NCBI RefSeq assembly: GCF_040712315.1
Contig: NC_134015.1
Coordinates: forward strand, 43,979,464-44,043,463
Length of the DNA: 64,000 nucleotides
Direction: 5' to 3'
Source of the DNA: Castanea sativa
Lineage: Eukaryota > Streptophyta > Magnoliopsida > Fagales > Fagaceae
Shown: positions 44,069 to 55,838 of the stretch, piece by piece
How the letters are laid out: every line of letters starts with the position of its first letter
Position numbering within the stretch: the first letter of the stretch is position 1
The notes under the pieces: generated by a model
Told to the model about the DNA's origin: nothing
The model's input: only the letters and a program-made list of their open reading frames with translations
Database searches by the model: none
Program-made: the position numbers and the translations under genes

Positions 44069-44687
44069 TGGCCCGGTCGGATTGTAAGTTACTGTTTATC
44101 ATATAATCAAGTTGGTCGGCACTGCCGCCATAGTTATCCAGATTATTTTGGCATTATAATTATTTTGAATTATTTTTCATACATCTCCCATATATGATTC
44201 ATATCTGTTTCATGATAACTCTGTCGTTCCAATTAATTTCTTTCTTCGTTTGCTATTACTCCATTGTGTTCTATTACATTTGCAATTGGTAGGCTGAGCC
44301 TCCTTCTAACCATTCTATTCGTTAATCTGTGATTATTTGTTCAAATTAACCTTTACTTCTCGTTATCCATATTCTTCATATTCCCGTGTTTAGCCCCGAA
44401 AGTTTGTTGCGCATTTCTATACCCGTGAGATAGGTTGCCTTGTTCGTGTAGTTCTCCGTTCTTAAGACCGAAAATCTTCCCGGTTTTGGTTTGGTCGGCC
44501 CGTTGAAGCCGAGAGAAGGCGTGTTAGGGTGGTCCCCATTTTGGAAGAGAGTCCGGCGAAGGAGTTCACGGTTGGTGTTTATCCCATAGTTATATACTTT
44601 TGCTTCGCATCTAAAGGTTAGATCCGCAGGTTGGAGGATAAAGGTGACTAGGTTGTAATCGTTGATTTAAACTTATAACCCTTAATC

Positions 44688-45880
44688 ATGAATAGGTTGT
44701 TTAGAAGTTACTCATCCACTAGTAGTAGATGTTCCCAACCCACATCTATACCAGACATCCCAGCAGACGTAGGAGCAATTAATTCGGAGACTTATGAGCT
44801 ATCTGATTTAGATCTAGACATAGGAGATTGGAATATCCCAAAGGTTTCTACCAGCCAATTCTATAAGTCTTCATGGTCTTTGAAAACAGCTTTCAAAACA
44901 GAATACCATGTCAAGACCATAGAACAAGTCTATGGAATCAACAAGGAGTACGAAACGTGCTACTTGTTATCACCCTCAGCTATCCAAAGACATAAAGATA
45001 ATGGACATAACTTCCTACACATAGGATTAGTCCAAGTAGGAGTGAAACCACTCACCAGACGAGGTTTGAACAGCTCAATCCTCATGGCCCTTAGAGATGC
45101 TCGACATATTAGGTTCGATGACAGCCTCTTAGGAACCATAGAAACCAGTCTTAGTGACGGACCCATCCATTTTAACTGTTTTCCAGATTTTACTATCTAT
45201 CTCCATGACAAAACAGTTATCAAAGCCCTCACCCTAAATATCAAGACACATGGAACCCTCATGACACAGTGGAACCGCCGGATCGCCTTGATATACAGAG
45301 TTTACTACAAGTGCATGAGAACGAACATGAATGTTGGAGCACTTGATAGGAGACAAGGGTGAAACAACCCTTATCCGTACTACCGACCCCGTAGCTAAAG
45401 TTAGGGTACCTAGAACCCTCAAATGGTCGTATGTCACCTTCCCGGCCAATTGGATGTTAGAGAATGAGAATCATGCTCTACAGATCCAAAACCCGGCTCG
45501 AATCCGCATCTAGAGTTTGTCCAACAACTAGCCGACGGCACGGTTAGGTTAAGCTTCGACAGATCTAGGCTTAGCACTCCTCTAGACTATGAGTGTAGGC
45601 AACCCCCGGACTTATCCCAAGATAGATCTCCATTAGATCTACAAAGCCCCATAAACAACACCTGTCTACCTTAGAGACGTACCCAAGATCCCGTGTAGCT
45701 CAACCGTACCCTTAGGATCACCATTTCCTAGGTCTAGAAGAGACATAGGTGTTCACTTCAGGAGTTAGAACCAATTCCCAACTCACCACACCTTGCTACA
45801 CAAACAAACAGATTCGATTGTCAATGAGGAAGACGATCAATCACCCCCATCCCCATCCGGAACCGATATGGAACAGCCTC
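44688..45880 (+). pseudogene. Movement protein (unit P5), multiply frameshifted
   Basis: ATG at 44688; open for 224 codons through the 30K core (GVKPLTRRGLN, DGPIHFNCFPDF), then broken near 45350, 45375-45510 and 45640-45770. The damage is concentrated in strings such as tccgtactaccgacc, where P3 reads tccagactactgacc. These are the same CAG/CTG positions hit in P3 and M1. Confidence 0.8.
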
Positions 45881-46918
45881 CGGATCAGCAAGAAGAATCT
45901 CTCGAATATCTTAGTGTTAAACAGAGAATTCGCCCCCGACCTAGAAGAATTAGGTAAGGAGTTTAGTTCGAGGAAAACAGACTAAAAGAGAAGCCTACAA
46001 AGCCAATTATACCGTAGATCAAAAAGAAAAGGTATTTGATTCATGGACGGCATTCATGAGGGAAATATCCCGTAATGTCCCCTTTTTCATATACTTCGAA
46101 CGGTATTATGGCCAAGAAAAGCAGCTTCGGAAAGATTTGTGGGCTCTGAAGGTACCGCAAAAATTGAAGAATTTACTATGGCGAGCTTGTGATAATGCCA
46201 TGCCGACAAAGGAAAACCTTGTTCTCACCAGAACTTGGACCATAGAAGGACCCAATGCAACTAAGGAAGTTGTTAGGTCTAGCCATCCACCCTTAGAAGC
46301 CATAACCTTCAGTCATCGGAAAACGGAGATAATAGCCTCTCCTTTCAAAGCAGCCACCGATAGGCACCAACCAGTTGACAAGGTTATTGAGCAAAATAAC
46401 TATACCAACCCGTGTCTAAATGTCATAGGAAAACAAATTTTGACAGATAGAAGATAAGATCGAAAACAAAGTTATCCTCCAAACAGAAACTCTAGTAAAC
46501 CGATCCAAACTCTAGACAAGCCTTTAGTCAAGTTACCTACAACTAGACACACCAGCCTCGATCATCCTAAGGAGAAGTCACCTTAGAGATAGTCGGCCAA
46601 ATTGGATGAGCTTGTGAAGAAGGAACCAGCCACCCCTTCATCGCTAAAGTTCTAGATATCCAATCAGCATCTAGCAGTTCTAGCCAAACCTCGACCAAGA
46701 GTTAGAACAACTAGAAACCCGCTTCGGGATTTGGAGGTAAAACGGCTTTACCATCCCGATCCATCCAAAGCTACCAAGAATTGGTACCCTAGATCTTCAC
46801 CCCGACCTCCGTATGAGGAAAGGAACGTGAGTAACCAATTCTGTATCCTCTCGGTAGACTCTATGAATGGAACATAGACGGTTTATCAGAACAGGAAATC
46901 CTAAACAAAATCCAACAT
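45881..46918 (+). pseudogene. Linker region (unit P5) with a foreign in-frame insertion
   Basis: Similar to the M1 and M2 linker but with many indels. The frame 46056-46457 carries the FIYFERYYGQ block, then about 95 foreign bases (46125-46220) in place of a few virus bases, then returns to virus sequence in frame. The stretch 46458-46870 is broken by many CAG/CTG-site changes. Confidence 0.75.
46125..46220 (+). mobile_element. LINE-like (zf-RVT type) fragment inserted in virus linker
   Basis: The inserted codons read LWALKVPQKLKNLLWRA followed by a CDNAMPTKENL-type string. This is the pattern of the zf-RVT segment found at the C-terminus of plant LINE reverse transcriptases (W.LKVP.K...F.WR...A.PT...L). 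It is flanked on both sides by virus sequence, with the reading frame kept. No target duplication or poly-A is visible, so this is not a normal LINE insertion. Confidence 0.6.
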
Positions 46919-49900
46919 ATGACTATGGTAGCCAACAACTACCTGGACGAAGGCCGTCCCCATAGAGAAGTCATAGAAATGATGGCATTAGGATTTACAG
47001 GCAAACTCCAGCAATGGTGGAACAATTGTCTTACTGAAGTGTCTAAAGAAGACATTAAGTATGCAATTCAGAAAGATGAGGAAGGAAACCCCATCATCAA
47101 TGAAATTGAGCAAGGAATTCCTGATGGAGTCAATACCCTCATTTATACCATCATGAAACACTTCATAGGAAAACCCAGCAACATCACAACCTAGGATTTA
47201 TGAGCAAATTTGAGTAACCTTAGGTGTAAAACCTTAGGAGACTACAAGTGGTATGAAGATGTCTTTACCACTAGAGTCATGCACAGAAGAGATTGTAATT
47301 CTCCATTTTGGAAGGAGAAATTCATTAATGGTTTACCAACTCTCTTCAGCCAGAAGGTTAAGGAAACCCTCTGCAGCCCATTAGGTGTCATAGATTATGA
47401 TAACCTAACCTATGGAGACATCTCTAGCACCATTCGGAGTGAAGGAATGAAGATGTGCAGAGATCTCAAAATCCAAAGCCACATCAACAAGAACAAAGCC
47501 AAGTACGAAATAGGGCATTTCTGTACACAGTATGGCTTACCCTCAGTTAAACCTTCCAAGAGGAAATCCAAGCACAAAGGAAAGGAATCCTTTGAGAAAT
47601 CCTATAGGAAGAAAGCAACCAAGTATTATAGAAAACAAAAGTACAAGACTGATGATTTCTATAAGAAAGGAAAATCCAAGGAACCCACTCCACAAGCATC
47701 TGGCAAATGCTACAACTGTGGAAAGAAAGGTCATTTCAGGAATGAGTGTAGAGCTAAGGCCAAATCCCTTATCAATACCCTCATTAGCGACCAGCCCAGC
47801 AAAAAAGAGATCTTCAAGTTACTAGAACTTGACCGCTCTGACAGCAAGTCATTTAGCAGTGCTAGTGACAGTGAGCTTAGGCAGATATACAGGTCATCCT
47901 CAGATTCCTCTAGTACCTGTACCTCTAGTGGTCAGGATGAACCCATACCTTGCAAAGATGGTTGTTGTAGGAACAAAACCATCAGTGTTCTCAACAAGCA
48001 AGAGGAACTTCTTTTAGACCTCATAGAGGCTATAGAAGACCCTATCATCAAAGCTCAGAAGCTTACCCTTTTCCATCAGGCCTTAGTAAAGGAAACCAGC
48101 AAACCTACACTAAGGATCCAGCAACCCAAGGTAGATTTAGAACAAATCTACAATAGGTTTACCCAGTCCAGGAAGGAAGTTACAGTCAACGACCTTCAAA
48201 GGGAAATTAAGGAAACCAAATCAGAAGTTCGAACCCTGAAGCAAGAATTAACCATTCTTAGGGTCGATTATGATCTCCTTAATAGAAGAATCCAACTTTT
48301 GGAAAGCACTTCTCATCACAAATGCATGAGGAAGGTCCCTCGGATGATGAAGTTGATCAAACAAGCTAACCCTACAAACTCGATCTTATCCAGAACCCAA
48401 GAAAGAATTGTTCTTAGATACTATCGTAGGATTAACTTCCATAAATGGCATTCCAAAGTCAGGATTGTCATTAGCAAAGATTTTGAATTTGAGGTCATAG
48501 CCTTAATAGATTCAGGTGCCGATCTTAATTGCATTCAAGAAGGAATCATTCCCTCCAAATACTTCAAAAAGTCTATGGAGAGATTAACATCCGCAAGTGG
48601 CGGGAGAATGCAAATTGATTTCAGTATCCCACAAGCTGAGGTTTGCCAAGGCGGCATATCCTTCATGACAAAATTTGTCCTTGTCAAGAACATGGCAGAT
48701 AGAGTCATCCTAGGAAACCCTTTCTTGTGTTTATTATATCCTTTCATCACAGATACTGAAGGAATCACAGCCCATCCCTTTGGACAGTCAGTGAAGTTTG
48801 AGTTTATGAGAAGCCCCGAACCTTGGGAAGTCTGCTCCCTCCAAAAAGCTTCTATATCAAAAACTCTCGCACTATCACCATCCTTCCATCCAAGAATCGT
48901 GCCCAGCAACTTGATTCAGCCAAAACAATTGATTATCCCTTTGACTCTAATCAATTGTCATCATGCATCCATCATGAAAATATTTGCAACTCTGCATCCA
49001 TCAGTTTTAAAAGCAAAAAGGTTTTTAACAATTATTTGAAAAACTCAAATGATCCAAACCTTTCATTGCAGGATAAAAAGAGAGCAATATATAGTACCAC
49101 TAGTAAGTGGAAGATGACTTCTTCAGCAGAGAAGAAGGGCAAGGGGAAGGTACCCGCAAGGGACCATCCTCAAGACAAAAGACTACCAGCGGGACAGTCT
49201 TTTGTAAAGCATGAAGGTGCATCCTCCACCAGCCATGGGGGATCGACATCCCTTCAGGAATTTGTCCCTGCAAAGGTGACATATTCCAGTAGTAAAATGG
49301 CTATCACACTACAGGAAAATCTAACCAGTCAACTCTTTGGCAAAGAGGATATCCATTCAATGGATAAAGTGACTATTATGGGTACTGATTATGCTAAGTT
49401 CAGTCTTAGGACTAGAACGACTCTAAGAAGTGCCACTGCCAACTTACCTTCAGATTTACAAAGTCATATTCTGACAAGCAAGATTATGAGTGAAAGCAGA
49501 GATCTTTGGTACGAACATTTCAAAATACTAGTCACATCCACTATTCCTAATCCAGATGATTCGGATGACATGGATAACATTCTAGTACAAGCCGAATGGG
49601 AAGAATACTTTGGAAGCAGCTCCAGAGTATATGAAAACAAGCATCCCTTTCCAGGACTTTCTGTCAATTATGATGATAGAATGTATGAAGATGAAGGAGA
49701 CCCTGCATGGCTATCTCAAATGTTTGAATCGAGTTTCATCGGACTAATGAAGGTAACAAGTCATGATCAAATCAGCCAGCTACCCCAGATCATCCAAGAT
49801 GCAGTCAAGAAAGACAAAGGCCCGGTAAATGATCCAGTTACTTCTATCAGGTGTTGGAGTACATTACCAAAATGGGACAAAGAGAATTGCATGGAAGTAC

Positions 49901-50286
49901 ATCCCTCAAAGCATCTTGTTCTCGTTAATGGTTTTACTTACCAGGACCCTTGGTTTGAAGGGTACACGCATATATCATACAAATATCCTGATGCCCTAGC
50001 AGAACAATGGAGGAACTACTTCCACAGTCAAATTCTGGATAACAGCCAAGATCTAATAAAAGATTACCATTTTGTAGGTTCTACAGATAGGATCTATGTT
50101 TTTGGAAAAAGGCCATATGATCTTGCCATCAGAAACCTCGAGAAAATTGGTCCAGCAAAAGAAAGTGGACCCCTCCTCTACTGTAGTCTCTGCAATCATT
50201 ATGCCATCTGTCACGAGCACAATTGCGATGATTCCCCATGGGATCCTTATGATGAATATCCATCAGTTGCTCCTGATATTGACTAA
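46919..50286 (+). pseudogene. Component B coat protein, protease and C-terminal domain version B2 (unit P5), frameshifted
   Basis: Nearly identical to P3 but cut into frames 46919-47194, 47210-49039 and 48823-50286. The break at 47190-47210 is where P3 reads cacagctaggatttatgagcagctgag and this copy has cacaacctagg and gagcaaatttgag. A further disturbed stretch is 48310-48430, and another shift is at 48868-48900. Zinc knuckle (CYNCGKKGHFRNEC) and protease (ALIDSGADLN) are retained. The tail matches P3 (CSLCNHYAICHEH, YPSVAPDID). TAA at 50284-50286. Confidence 0.85.
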
Positions 50287-50806
50287 AGCATCCCGACTCA
50301 AAGAATCAGATAAGGTTGCAATCCGGTTACTATTCAAAATCAGCACTTCCACCGATATGAACAAGATCCGCATCATCAATGATTCCAAGACCTGACTTGA
50401 CCAAATCAGGAAAAGCAAAGGGACAAATCACTGTAGCATGAATAGTAAAAGCAATTTACTGTTCACAGACACAATCATTCCGAGATACTATTGCTTTCGG
50501 TGGAAACAGCTTTCACCCCAGTAAAAGCAATTTACTCTCCGTAATTTCAGCAATCATCCAGCAGCATCCAATGCTCCCTCCAGCCTATTTAAGGGAAGCA
50601 AGACTTCAGTCTTCAGCAGGTCCAATTTTGTGAGATAACAAGGTCCAGTCTTGAGAGAGCACCGGCAACTCCAAAATTCCCTCCTCTTCCAGCCAAGAGT
50701 ACCAGTGACTCAGTCAAAATACCTTAGTCGGTATTAGTCATTGTAATCAAATAGCCCCAATCGGCTTTTGTTTTTATCTTCCGCATATTAGCCCCAGTCG
50801 GCCCCC
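50287..50806 (+). promoter_or_regulatory. Truncated virus noncoding region P6 (type 2)
   Basis: Contains the upstream repeat block and TATTTAAG at 50586-50593 but is cut at agtcggccccca, before the PBS. This is the last plus-strand virus piece. Confidence 0.8.
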
Positions 50807-51038
50807 ATTAGCTGCTGGGCTAATTCTTTTAACTCTTTGCTGGATTTTCCAGCAAGCTGGACAGAATCTAGGTTAGACTGAGATCTTGTCCTGTGGGCAA
50901 TGGGTTTCTGGACCGGAGGAGGATAATCCTTATATCCATGTAATGGAGTGCTGAGCCTGATGGAGATCTGTAGTTTTTGAGGATCCTTAACAAAGAAGGA
51001 TGCTGTCCCCATTCTTTACTACTGATAAAACCGGTGAT
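50807..51038 (-). pseudogene. Inverted fragment of component A ORF2 with internal deletion
   Basis: On the minus strand it codes for text matching two separate parts of ORF2 (around 29865-29945 and 30325-30455 of the P2 copy), joined by an internal deletion of nearly 400 bp. The joint with the noncoding region at 50806 shares cca. Beyond 51038 no virus similarity is seen, so this is the right border of the cluster. Confidence 0.75.
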
Positions 51039-52128
51039 CAGAATTTTGAATTTGGTTACAAGTCCAGTTCTTGTTACTACAATGTATTTTTCTCTCTCTC
51101 AAATCTCCCCCCATGCAAAGGGCTTCTTTTTCTATTATATACCCTTTTTTTCTTCATCTCCACCGTCCACATGTAGGTCAAGTTGTTGGCTTTGATCCTT
51201 ATCCCATCAGCATCTTCTTAAAGTCTTTGGAAGTAGCTGTAAGGCCGCTGGCCATTGTTAAGGTATCACCTCCACATTAATGCGGCTAGAAGGTTAGCTG
51301 CAGAGTATTCAATGCGGTGGTAGCAGCTTTCCCTTAGATATTTCTTAGCTTCCCTTCGTTCTATGTTTCCCTGATGTTTATCCTTATTAGTAAAACCTTC
51401 CGAAGCATTGCCCTCGACGGCAAACCAATCCTTATGACCCTTGCTTTGCTTAGCCGAGGAAGCATTCCCCCTCAAACTACCTTCCCAAACCTTCGCAGTC
51501 ATAGTTTGCTCATGGAACTCTGACTCTTACATCTTTCCTATCGTTTATCTGCGCTTGGACCACTGAGCGTTCTCAGACAAGGCCTACGGCCCAATATATA
51601 CTCTTGGGCCCTTTATCCCTACAATAACCTCTCAAAATTTCCTTCTTTTGCTCTTCGGAAAAGAAAGGGATTTTGATACTATAATCTTTATTCTACTCTT
51701 CCCTCACATCATTCATGTCTATATAGGTGTCTTTTCAACTGCCTAGAAGCACGCTCCTGACGCTTTGACATCCAGAACGCACCTGCAATTAATTCCTGCG
51801 GCTCCATGTTCCCCATGTTTTATAGTATGATGGGGATCCAACAGGCTCGGAATTTTTATGGGAATTCGAGTGAGAATTCTCTTGCTTGCTTTTCTCTCTC
51901 ATATATATACTGTTCTGAGACCTCATTCACTTCACTTTTTGCACTCAAAAAATTCAAGAGCTAATCCGAGGAGCCTTTCTTCCTTCTCGTAAGTTGTTCT
52001 TAGTAATCTTTTCTTCCTTTCCTCTCTTCAGCCCTTTCTTTTTTTGTTCTATTCATTTAGATCTTTTTCTTCCTCGACCTATCCCCTTTCATCTCGTCTC
52101 TTTAGTTTCTTTACTTTTCTTTGCACAC
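51039..52128 (+). other. Upstream region of the antisense extra ORF; possible LTR remnant
   Basis: No gene seen. A TATA-like catatatatactg at about 51900-51912 precedes the ORF that begins at 52129 and may be its promoter. On the minus strand another TATA-like tatataatag lies near 51135-51145, which could belong to a truncated 3' LTR of the minus-strand gypsy element. Neither is proven. Confidence 0.35.
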
Positions 52129-54684
52129 ATGGGGAGATTCGCTTACATAGTAAACACCCTAGAGGGTCTAGAGAGTTTTAAGACTCTATACCAAATCCCA
52201 TTAGGGGTTTCCATTAGGTACTGCAAAGAGGGAGAGTGGCACACCATAAGGCAGGAGGGAGAAGTTGTAATCCTTATGATTGCCTTTATAGAGAGAGGGA
52301 TGAGAATCCCCATAGGCAGAGTCATGAAGGATTACCTAATAACTTATAGGCTTTTCCCCACCCAGTGTGCCCTCAACATATTTAGGATTTTAGGTAGTGT
52401 AGACGCCTTTAACGAGAAAATGGGCTTCAACCTCACCCATCACAATGTCAAATGGATTTACAACCTTCACCATTTAAAAGGGCAGGGATATTACCTAAAA
52501 ACTAGGGTTCCTGAGGTTAGGCTCATCTTATGCCTCCCTGAATCCAAAAAAAAGTATGAAAAATGACTTTCTAACCATCTAAGGGAAATGGCACGATGGC
52601 CTCCACTACCCGACGAGAGATGGGATACCAGGTGGGGTTCTTAGGTCTAGGTTTATTACTCTAAAGTCACCCCTTTTTCCCTTTTACATCTTCTACATCC
52701 ATTTTTCTCTGTTTGTGTTAATAATTGAAAATTTCTTTGATTTATGCCATTTTTCTATCATTTTTTTTTTTTTTTGCAGATAAGCACGCCGTCGTTCCAA
52801 ACCTAAGTCTTGTCAACCAGCTAGACCTAGACAGAATACTTAAAGCCGATGTTTTCATTCACAGTGACGGTTAGTTACGAGCGGCCCACCTCATCCACGG
52901 TTACAACCCTTTTTTGTCCAGTTTCAGGCTTCGAAGTGTGTGATCAAGACGAAAGACTCACGCTTGCACCGGATAAGCATTGTTGCTTTAGGTTTCCTCA
53001 CCATTGGCCCTACTCTAGGAGGTGTACTTGAAGTAACCTTGTCGTCTTAGTATACAGCCGAAGAAGCCACCTCTTCCCAGCCAACTATCAAAGAAGAAAA
53101 GGAGGAAGAGATAGTTGAAGTCTCAGATTCTAAAGATGACTTCGAAGTTTTCAACCTACCCTATTCCTCAGAAAGCTCGGTTAATGACCTCAGCCTTCTT
53201 CCCCCAGCACAAGTAAGTCACTCCCAAGAAGATCTTGCCATCCCAGACGTTATGGTAATCCAACGCAGGACTAGATTGAGTCTTCAAGACCTGATGGAGT
53301 TCCAAGCAGAAGGCCATATGCCAGAGAAAGCTGCCCAGACCAAACCTCCCACCCCTCCATCCACCCAAGCTCATCGACCCGACCCCGCCGATCTTAAAAG
53401 GAAGAGGGATCAAAGAGGTAAAGAGAAGGTGGAAGAGGGAAAGAGCCACTCTTCCAAGGAGGCCAAGCCCCAAAAGGGAGCTAAACAGGCCAGAATAACG
53501 CAAACGGTGGTGGAAGAGAGGTGACTCTAAAATAACTGTTCTAGTTTGGTCTCCTGCCTTGGGGTTGGACGGAGCTGCCTTGACCGTTGATGCCTCCATC
53601 AGGGATTTCCAACAAGGGAGGGTTAGTTATGTGGCTGACGCCATGGAGCAAGCCCTATTACTGCCCGGGGACATGGCTGACCTAAGGTCAATGAGAAAAT
53701 ATGAGGTGTTCCTTAGCTTGAAGAGGGACCTTGCTCTGGTAAGTCCACTAACTACCTCATTTATCTTATATTTTTTATACTCGTACTTATACTTGATTTC
53801 TCTAACCTTTGTTTTTTTTTTTTTTTTGTTGAAAGGCTGTCCAAGCTGAGGAAATAGTCACCAGCTCCTATAAATCAATGAAGGAAGAGGAGGCTAGGCA
53901 CATTGCTGCCGTGAAGGCTTTCGAGATAGCGAAGAGAAATATACAAGAGATTAATACTAAGCTAACTGAAGCTGAACGGGAAAAGAAAAATGTTGAGGCC
54001 GCTTTAAACGGGGCAGAGAAGCAGGTAGAGGCTCAGCGCAAGCAGCTTCGTTAGGCCGAGGGTGAGCTCGCCACAGCCAAAAATAAAATAAAAGTCCTAA
54101 TGAAGAAATTGGAGGAGGTCAAGAAGGCCAAGGACTAAGCTAAGCAGAACGAGTATGAAGCGGGAGTGGCAGAGACCAAGGAGTCCCTTAGGGCTGAGGT
54201 CTCGGAGGTGTGTAGGTACTACTACCTCCAGGTGTGGAACGAGACCCTTAACCAAGCTGGTGTTGAGGCCTCCTCTGCCCTTAGGAGAGCAGAGAGTGTA
54301 TACTACCCTCCTACCATTCGTGCTTCTAGCTCTTCCGGATCCAAAGCTGACATTGCCTCCAAGGAGGCAGGTTGGCAAGGACAGCCTAGCTAAGGTCCTT
54401 CCTTCTTCTAATAGTCTGTCCAAGGAGGCCGAGCAGCCTAAGGTTGTTGAAAAAAAGCTAATACAACCAGGGAAGTGGTCCATGATGTCACCCAGCCTCT
54501 AGCTGCCCCTAAGGACCCCTCCAAGGAGAAAGAGGCCCCCTACAATATGAAGCTTGTCCTCACAACTCTGCCTGTGCCTGCCAAGGAGGACCTTAAGGGT
54601 AAAGGCCCAGCATCTTTAGCAACAGACCCTAAACAGCCTGTCAAGACCCTAGTAAAAGACAAACTTGTAATTAAAATTGAGTAG
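52129..54684 (+). pseudogene. Degenerate spliced extra ORF, antisense within a Tat-like Ty3-gypsy element
   Basis: ATG at 52129 (MGRFAYIVNTLEGLESF); an in-frame upstream extension to 51994 is low-complexity. Exon 1 (52129-52631) resembles the 'putative gypsy type transposon / plant transposon' gag-like domain, with RIPIGRVMKDYL and NLHHLKGQGYYL. A frame slip follows codon 144. Intron 1 is about 52632-52779 (gtgggg...tttgcag). Exon 2 is acidic, then Lys/Glu-rich, with stops. Intron 2 is 53739-53835 (gtaagt...gaaag). Exon 3 is a long Glu/Lys/Ala coiled-coil region with in-frame stops near 54053 and 54137. Its position downstream of pol and on the opposite strand matches the additional antisense ORFs reported for Tat-lineage elements. 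Function unknown. Confidence 0.6.
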
Positions 54685-55436
54685 TTTTTTTTTTTTTTTG
54701 TACTTGTTGTTTTTTGCCTCCTAAACTTGTAATCAAGTTGCCTTTTTTCTAAGCTTGGTTTAATGACAGTTATAAAGTTTTTATTATACATGTTTTGTGC
54801 AAGTTTCTGACATGTCTTGTGCTTTGCTTTACACTTAGCTGGTATAAGAATGAGGGACAATAGTGTCTGAATTGACACATGGCTATGTACTTAACTTTAT
54901 TAATCATTTGTGTAAGTGACAACATTATTGCCCTCCTTCGCATAATTAATTACAGAATAAGTGAAGCTCTCCAAATTCACATTTTTCAACCAGAAACAAC
55001 TTTAACTTAGAGAACATACCTTCCACACTTAGCTAACATAAAAATGAAATACAACTTAATTCAGTTATCTTTATAAGTGATGATGCAGTTGTCACATCCT
55101 ATACAATGAACAACAGATTTGGCAGAACCATCCAAGTTTATAATCTCAACAAAATATAACATTAGGTTCACAAACATACCTTAGGCATAACTTAAAGGAC
55201 CCTGCATATCATTGGGCTTTTAACTGATCCCAGAGAATGGTGAAGAATCCGTCCATCCTTGGTTCCACACAACCTTTCCTTTAGCAGTAGATTTAAGGAA
55301 TGGTAGATGATAATTAGCTTATAAGCTGATTGTGGACACACTTGCAAATGCTTTAAGTGACATACAAGTGTTTCCCTTCTCTTAGATTACCACAATGAGG
55401 ATCTTGATTGGACATCATAGCTAGAATTGTTACTGA
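54685..55436. other. Noncoding interval of the gypsy element
   Basis: AT-rich sequence between the antisense ORF and the tandem repeats. The short minus-strand frame at 54540-54878 is not supported. Confidence 0.4.
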
Positions 55437-55838
55437 ATTACCCAAGGCATGTGATTCAGGAAACCTGACATGGCCGAGGTTCTGTTTAGCATTTAGTTAA
55501 ATGCTTTGTAGTGCTAATTTACCCAAGATAGGTGGTTTGAGGAACCAGGTATAACCAAGATTCTGTTTAACACTTAATTAAATAATAAGAAGTATTAATT
55601 TACACAAGTTGTGTGGTTCGAGGAGCCGGGCATGACCAATGTTCTGTTTAATATTTAAACAAGTAATAGGAAGTATTAATTTACCCAAGGTATGTGGTCC
55701 AAGGAGTCAGGCATGACCAAGGTTCTGTTTAATACTTAAGCAAATAATAGGAAGTATTAATTTATCCAAGGTATATGGTCCGAGGGGCCAAGCATGACCA
55801 ACGTTCTGTTTAATATTGAAGCAAATAATCAATGCAAC
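55437..55838. repeat. 81-bp tandem repeat, five copies
   Basis: The string tttacccaaggtatgtgg and close variants begin at about 55438, 55518, 55599, 55680 and 55761. Each copy continues through a gaggagccaggcatgacca-like stretch and gttctgtttaa. Position in the 3' noncoding part of the minus-strand gypsy element is typical for tandem arrays in Tat/Ogre-type elements. Confidence 0.8.

Larger units (their letters stand above)
43503..44687 (+). promoter_or_regulatory. Virus noncoding region P5: promoter, leader and PBS (type 1)
   Basis: TATA box TATATAAG at 43808-43815 and a PBS at 44051-44068. The leader downstream of the PBS is nearly identical to P4 (37930-38220). From about 44350 to 44650 it differs from sister copies mostly at CAG/CTG. 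ATG at 44688. Confidence 0.85.

Noticed and set aside
52129..54684. Host protein-coding gene with introns
   Set aside because: Stops and frame slips in all exons, and its antisense position beside gypsy pol with 81-bp repeats fits a retrotransposon extra ORF better.
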